From positions 881 through 11,139 of the forward strand of contig DFEW01000046.1 of assembly GCA_002369195.1 (NCBI GenBank): DNA of 10,259 nucleotides. The letters are read 5' to 3'. Position 1 is the stretch's first letter; the number at the start of each line of letters is the position of its first letter. Both the position numbers and the translations under genes were made by a program. The DNA comes from Christensenella sp. UBA3792 (GTDB lineage Bacteria; Bacillota; Clostridia; Christensenellales; CAG-138). The notes under the pieces were generated by a model, which saw nothing but the letters and a program-made list of their open reading frames with translations, had not been told where the DNA came from and searched no databases. Positions 6,888 through 10,259 of the stretch are shown here, in pieces.

Positions 6888-8597
6888 TCAGACGATCTGA
6901 TTCAGGGTCTGCATCAAAAGCTGAATGTCGATCGGCTTGGGCAGATGTCCGTTCATGCCCGCGCTGCGCGACTTTAAGACGTCCTCGGCGAACGTGTTCG
7001 CGGTCATGGCGATGATCGGCACGGTTGCCGCGTCCGACCGGTCGCTTTCGCGGATGCGCCGCGCGGCGGTATAGCCGTCCATGACCGGCATCTGAATGTC
7101 CATCAGGATCAGGTCGTAATAGCCCTCCGCCGAGCGCAGGTACCGGTCGACCGCCTCCTTGCCGTTCTCTGCCGTATCGATTGCCGCATTCGTCACGCCG
7201 AGCAGCTCGAGCGCGATTTCGCGGTTGATCATGTTGTCCTCCACGAGCAGCAGATGCTTGCCGTTGAGGTCCGGCGAGCCGAACGGGCGCTCCTGCTCGG
7301 TCGACGGCGTCAGCGCCTTGTTGAGACCGTTCAACAGCGATTTGCGGAACACGGGCAGGGGAATGAAATGCCTGAGCCCGCAGCGGTTCGCATGGTACTC
7401 GATCTCCTCCCAGTTGTGTTCGCTCACGAGAATCAGCTCCGCCTGCGGGAACGACTTCGAGAGGTACGACGCGAGATCGAACACCGTGCCGGTATGGTCG
7501 ATACGGCTGCCGATCAGGATCGCGTCATAGGCCTTGCCCTGATAGTCCGCATCCGCGAGCGCCGAAACCGCCTCCGACGACGAGCAAACCAGCGTGTAGT
7601 CGATCCGAAACTCATCGAGGTACGTGCGGTATACGCTCCGCATCGCGTCGTCGGCTTCGATGATCAGGATGCGCTTGTCGAGAAGCGCTTCGGTATGCAC
7701 CTCGATCGTCGAGTAGCGCAGCGGGATGCGGATGAACACCGTCGTGCCCTCGCCCTGCTTGCTCTCGATGCGAATGCTGCCCTGCATCGCCTCGATCAGC
7801 TTTTTGACGATGCTCATGCCGAGCCCGGTCCCCTCAATCTTGGAGATCGTCGAGGACGATACGCGCTCGAACGGGTCGAAGATTCGCTGCAGAAACGCCT
7901 CGCTCATGCCGATGCCGTTGTCCGCGCACGTAAAGCACAGCACGCAGCGGTCGTCTTCGTGCGCTTCGTCGATCGACAGCTGCAGCGCGCCGCCCTCCGG
8001 CGTATACTTGACCGCGTTGTTCAGGATGTTGACAAAGATCTGCCGCAGGCGCAGCGGGTCGCCGCACAGGTTCTCCGCAAAGATTTCGCCGACCGCAAGC
8101 CGGAACGTGTGCTTTTTCTGCTCGATCTGCGGACGGATGATCGTCATCGTTTCGTGCAGCAGATCGCTGAGCGAGAAGAATTCCTCCGCGATGTTCAGTT
8201 TGCCTGAATTGATGCGCGACATGTCGAGAATATCGTTGATGAGACTCAGAAGATGTCCGCTTGCGACTTCGATCTTATTGAGCGCGTCGGATACGCGCGC
8301 CTTCTCGTCAATGTGCTTTTTGGCGAGCGCGGTCATGCCGACGATCGCGTTCATCGGCGTGCGGATATCGTGCGACATGTTGCTCAGAAATGTTTCCTTC
8401 GCAAGGTTCGCCTCGCGCGCTTCGTTGAGCTCCGCCTCGAGCAGCTGCATCCGCGCGGCCTGATCCGCGTCCTCGCACAGCAGCAGCGTCGTGCCGTCGG
8501 GCAGCGGGATCCGTTCGCATACGGCGTCCGGTGTATAGGCGTTCGTGCGGGTCAGCTCCCGTCCCGACGCGTCGATGATCGCATACGCTCTGTCCAT
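6888..8597 (-). CDS. Soluble hybrid histidine kinase with degenerate and intact receiver domains
   Basis: 569 residues. A short N-terminal segment (about 1-45) is followed by a helix (about 46-68), the dimerisation/phosphoacceptor domain with SHDIRTPMNAI (H76), and an ATPase domain with N-box (N190, N193, N194), G1 ADNGIGM (225-231), F-box FDPFERV (240-246) and G2 GTGLGMS (256-262). Receiver 1 (about 308-428) is degenerate: G363 stands where the phosphoacceptor Asp belongs, and the conserved Lys near 414 is missing. Receiver 2 (about 447-567) is canonical: E453/D454, D500 in LMDIQMPVMDG, T532, K554. No membrane span or PAS sensor is present, so it probably senses a cytosolic cue or a partner protein. 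There is no fused Hpt or DNA-binding output; phosphate may end on receiver 2 or pass to an unlinked Hpt. It leads an operon with the HD-GYP-like gene. AAGGAGA (8604-8610, complement) supports the start. Confidence 0.93.
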   Translation of the reverse strand: MDRAYAIIDASGRELTRTNAYTPDAVCERIPLPDGTTLLLCEDADQAARMQLLEAELNEAREANLAKETFLSNMSHDIRTPMNAIVGMTALAKKHIDEKARVSDALNKIEVASGHLLSLINDILDMSRINSGKLNIAEEFFSLSDLLHETMTIIRPQIEQKKHTFRLAVGEIFAENLCGDPLRLRQIFVNILNNAVKYTPEGGALQLSIDEAHEDDRCVLCFTCADNGIGMSEAFLQRIFDPFERVSSSTISKIEGTGLGMSIVKKLIEAMQGSIRIESKQGEGTTVFIRIPLRYSTIEVHTEALLDKRILIIEADDAMRSVYRTYLDEFRIDYTLVCSSSEAVSALADADYQGKAYDAILIGSRIDHTGTVFDLASYLSKSFPQAELILVSEHNWEEIEYHANRCGLRHFIPLPVFRKSLLNGLNKALTPSTEQERPFGSPDLNGKHLLLVEDNMINREIALELLGVTNAAIDTAENGKEAVDRYLRSAEGYYDLILMDIQMPVMDGYTAARRIRESDRSDAATVPIIAMTANTFAEDVLKSRSAGMNGHLPKPIDIQLLMQTLNQIV

Positions 8598-8632
8598 TGC
8601 AGCTCTCCTTGTTTCGATTCTTTTTCATATTA

Positions 8633-8661
8633 AGTATACCAGATCGATGCCGCAAATGCAA
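8633..8661 (-). promoter_or_regulatory. Putative sigma-A-type promoter of the kinase/HD-GYP operon
   Basis: On the minus strand, TTGCAT (8656-8661) is separated by 17 bases from TATACT (8633-8638). The kinase start lies about 35 bases further on, with AAGGAGA between. Good consensus match and spacing. Confidence 0.65.
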
Positions 8662-8678
8662 CGCCGCTTTTGTGCGGG

Positions 8679-8707
8679 GTGACAGACGCGCCGCGTTGTG
8701 GTATACT
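8679..8707 (+). promoter_or_regulatory. Putative sigma-A-type promoter of the DUF4256 gene
   Basis: GTGACA (8679-8684, five of six matches to TTGACA) is followed after 17 bases by TATACT (8702-8707). The start codon at 8740 is about 25 bases past the expected transcription start. The two promoters of this divergent gap are back to back with 17 bases between their -35 boxes, so their polymerases may compete. Confidence 0.68.
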
Positions 8708-8739
8708 GATGCTATACGGGGAAAGGATGGACCGATTCG

Positions 8740-9261
8740 ATGCTGAACACGCTCAAAACCCGCTTTGCAGCGCATCCGGAACGCCATGCGGGACTCGAAT
8801 GGGAAACGGTCGAGGCGCGCCTGATTGCTAACGAATCCGCGCTCGAAACGCTGCGGCGCATGGAAGAGACCGGCGGCGAGCCGGACACGATCGGCTTCGA
8901 CGAAAAAACCGGCAAGCTGATCTTCTGCGACTGCGCAAAGGAGACGCCTGCGGGACGCAGAAGCTTGTGCTACGACGAAAAGGCGCTGCACGCGCGCACC
9001 AAGAATCCGCCGGCGGGCAGCGCGGCGGGCATGGCGGAGCATCTCGGCGCGTCGCTGATGGGCGAAGCGCTCTACCGGAAGCTGCAGACGCTCGGCGAAT
9101 TCGACCTCAAAACGTCGAGTTGGATCCTCACGCCCGATGCGATCCGCGCGCAGGGCGGCGCGCTGTTTTGCGAACGCCGCTACGGCGCGGTTTTCACCTT
9201 TCACAACGGCGCGGACTCCTACTACTCCGTCCGCGGCTTCCGCGCCTGCATCCTCGTCTGA
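8740..9261 (+). CDS. DUF4256-family protein
   Basis: 173 residues, full length by comparison with the family as I know it. Recognisable conserved blocks are the start LKTRFAAHPERHAGLEW, then RMEETGGEPDTIGFDEKTG (40-58), the DCAKETPAGRRSLCYD stretch (64-79), LGEFDLKTSSW (117-127) and the C-terminal GGALFCERRYGAVF with HNGADSYYSVRGF. No membrane segment or signal peptide; probably a soluble cytosolic protein. No biochemical role is established for the family, and none is proposed here. The start is chosen from the family-like N-terminus; the upstream AAAGGA (8722-8727) is 12 bases away, a little far. It has its own promoter and terminator, so it is a single-gene unit. Confidence 0.9.
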   Translation: MLNTLKTRFAAHPERHAGLEWETVEARLIANESALETLRRMEETGGEPDTIGFDEKTGKLIFCDCAKETPAGRRSLCYDEKALHARTKNPPAGSAAGMAEHLGASLMGEALYRKLQTLGEFDLKTSSWILTPDAIRAQGGALFCERRYGAVFTFHNGADSYYSVRGFRACILV

Positions 9262-9278
9262 TCCGAACGCAAAAGAAT

Positions 9279-9308
9279 CGGGACCGCTGTGTCGGCAGTC
9301 CCGTTTTT
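9279..9308. terminator. Rho-independent terminator between converging genes
   Basis: CGGGAC (9279-9284) pairs with GTCCCG (9298-9303), extended by GC/GC after one mismatch, and is followed by TTTTT. It ends the DUF4256 transcript. On the minus strand the hairpin is followed by ATTCTTTT, so it can also stop the aconitase-X-type operon, whose last stop codon is at 9320. Confidence 0.88.
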
Positions 9309-9319
9309 ATATTGCTGCG

Positions 9320-9760
9320 TTATTCGACTTCGACCACGCCGTCCGGCTTGATCGTAATCTTCATGCCGGTCTTGACGTAGGACAGGAACGCGTCGCCGAG
9401 GCAGTCGACGGTCGGCATCTTCGCGTCGGTCCAGATATCCGCGAGCAGCACGCCCGCGGCGCCGATGGAATCGATGGGATTCGCAAACAGCATGCAGGCG
9501 GGCTGGCGGCCGTAATCCGCCGCGGTGAACAGGATCATGCCGCCGGTCGTGGAACCGATCGTCTGCGGCAGACAGAGCGCAACGCCCGCAAGCGGCTTTT
9601 TATAAAGATCGGGATTGTTCTGATCCGAGCAGGTTGCCTTCTTGTCGCCGGTCAGAAAGCTCGTCGTATAGCTCGCCAGCGTGTTGAAACCGCCGTGCGA
9701 TACCAGCGCTGTCGCCGTGCATTCGCCCGGCACGACCACTCTACCCTTGAATTGCTTCAT
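9320..9760 (-). CDS. Aconitase X swivel-domain (small) subunit
   Basis: 146 residues, about the usual length for this small subunit. It matches the AcnX swivel domain (DUF126): an N-terminal GRVVVPGECTATALVS followed by GGFNTLASYTT, a central IGSTTGG (68-74) where the family has its conserved serine-containing loop, and DSIGAAGVLLADI (97-109) toward the end. AcnX enzymes are Fe-S-linked dehydratases of the aconitase superfamily; characterised members act on cis-3-hydroxy-L-proline in bacteria and on mevalonate 5-phosphate in archaea. The substrate here cannot be told from sequence. The ATG overlaps the stop of the upstream large-subunit gene (ATGA, 9757-9760), with GGAGGT at 9769-9774 on the complement, so the subunits are translationally coupled as expected for a heteromer. 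Confidence 0.87.
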   Translation of the reverse strand: MKQFKGRVVVPGECTATALVSHGGFNTLASYTTSFLTGDKKATCSDQNNPDLYKKPLAGVALCLPQTIGSTTGGMILFTAADYGRQPACMLFANPIDSIGAAGVLLADIWTDAKMPTVDCLGDAFLSYVKTGMKITIKPDGVVEVE

Positions 9761-10259
9761 TTCACTTCACCTCCGGTGATCATGGCAAGGATTTTGTCGT
9801 CTTCGTAGAAGCGGCAGGACGTATATGTGCGCAGCTTGTTCGAGTTCGTAATGATCGGCACGCTGTGCACGAGCGGGTTGTCACAGTACATCAGCGGGCA
9901 GATATAGCTGACGGTCAGTCCGTATGCCGCCGCCATGCGCTCCTCCTCGCTGCCCTTGATCGCGTTCAGCACGCCGGGGGCGGAGGTCAGCACCACGGGG
10001 ATCACGGGCTTGCTGCGGCCGTTCGCCTTGAGCGCGGCGCAGATCTTCCGGATCCAGTCGAGCAGCTCGCTCCGGGTCAGGTGCGGGCAGCCGATAAAGC
10101 ACATCTTCGGCTTTGCGTCCGGGTTCTTCCAGATGACCGGATAGCTGTCGATCACGCGCCGGATCTCGGCGTCGTCGATCACGTAGGTCTGCGCGTTCGG
10201 CGCGATCAGCGCTTCGCCCTGTTCGACCGCCTCCGGCGTCAGTCCGTCGATGTGATACA
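9757..10259 (-). CDS. Aconitase X catalytic (large) subunit, 5' part beyond the right edge
   Basis: The frame is open from the right edge (first full codon inside the window begins Y-H-I-D-G-L-T-P-E-A) to the stop at 9757-9759, giving 167 C-terminal residues; the family is about 400 residues, so more than half is missing. The GTG at 10180-10182 is internal, not the start. The segment MCFIGCPHLTRSELLDWI is typical of the AcnX catalytic domain (DUF521), including the Cys before Pro-His that I expect to help bind Fe-S or metal. A second Cys-rich stretch near the end (YICPLMYCDNP and TSCRFY) also fits. Together with the small subunit it should form one dehydratase. Substrate unknown: cis-3-hydroxyproline is one possibility, but no proline-catabolism neighbour is visible. 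Confidence 0.87.
   Translation of the reverse strand, partial: YHIDGLTPEAVEQGEALIAPNAQTYVIDDAEIRRVIDSYPVIWKNPDAKPKMCFIGCPHLTRSELLDWIRKICAALKANGRSKPVIPVVLTSAPGVLNAIKGSEEERMAAAYGLTVSYICPLMYCDNPLVHSVPIITNSNKLRTYTSCRFYEDDKILAMITGGEVK

Noticed and set aside
6888..8597. Possible direct partnership of the histidine kinase with the H2-sensing operon
   Set aside because: The two units converge on a strong bidirectional terminator and are separately promoted. Neighbourhood alone does not support a shared pathway, so no link is claimed.
8701..8717. Short inverted repeat GTATA/TATAC over the -10 box of the DUF4256 promoter
   Set aside because: Arms of only five A/T-rich bases around a -10 box occur readily by chance; not strong enough to call an operator.
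9757..10182. A 141-codon open frame beginning with GTG taken as a complete gene
   Set aside because: The frame stays open to the right edge with family-like sequence (HIDGLTPEA) upstream of the GTG, so this is the C-terminal part of a longer AcnX large subunit.

Overview
The window is a gene-dense stretch of chromosome from a GC-rich, strictly anaerobic bacterium, most likely a gut-type Clostridia member (Firmicutes/Bacillota). The grounds are two [FeFe]-hydrogenase-type proteins, a SpoIIE-type phosphatase, a DUF4256 protein, strong AGGAGG-type ribosome binding sites and Firmicutes-like hairpin/T-run terminators. No rRNA, tRNA, CRISPR array or insertion sequence was seen. Nine protein genes fill nearly the whole window; the two longest gene-free gaps (531-719 and 8598-8739) each hold divergent promoters.

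Layout. (1) 1-530, minus: 5' part of a DUF362-family gene running off the left edge. (2) 531-719: divergent promoters around a perfect 8-bp inverted repeat. (3) 720-5004, plus: a compact three-gene operon. It encodes a sensory-type (group C-like) [FeFe]-hydrogenase protein with two ferredoxin clusters, an H-cluster domain, a four-Cys Fe-S domain, PAS and a C-terminal helix; a SpoIIE/PP2C phosphatase carrying an unassigned C-terminal domain; and a group B-type monomeric [FeFe]-hydrogenase. The operon ends at a strong bidirectional terminator at 5018-5048. (4) 5059-8597, minus: a two-gene operon of a soluble hybrid histidine kinase, with one degenerate and one intact receiver, followed by a large helical protein ending in an HD-GYP-like domain. 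(5) 8740-9261, plus: a DUF4256 gene with its own promoter, divergent from the kinase, and a terminator. (6) 9320-10259, minus: the small (swivel) and large (catalytic) subunits of a split aconitase-X-type dehydratase, translationally coupled; the large subunit runs off the right edge.

How the genes may work together. The most interesting unit is 720-5004. A hydrogenase that has acquired a PAS output module is translationally coupled to a PP2C-type phosphatase, which is followed directly by a catalytic-looking hydrogenase. The simplest inference is a redox/H2-sensing circuit in which the sensory protein controls the phosphatase, and the phosphatase controls expression or activity of hydrogen metabolism. 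The neighbouring convergent kinase/HD-GYP unit may be a separate signalling module, with cyclic-dinucleotide turnover possible but one predicted metal ligand apparently missing. Function is inferred from motifs read by eye; no database search was possible.
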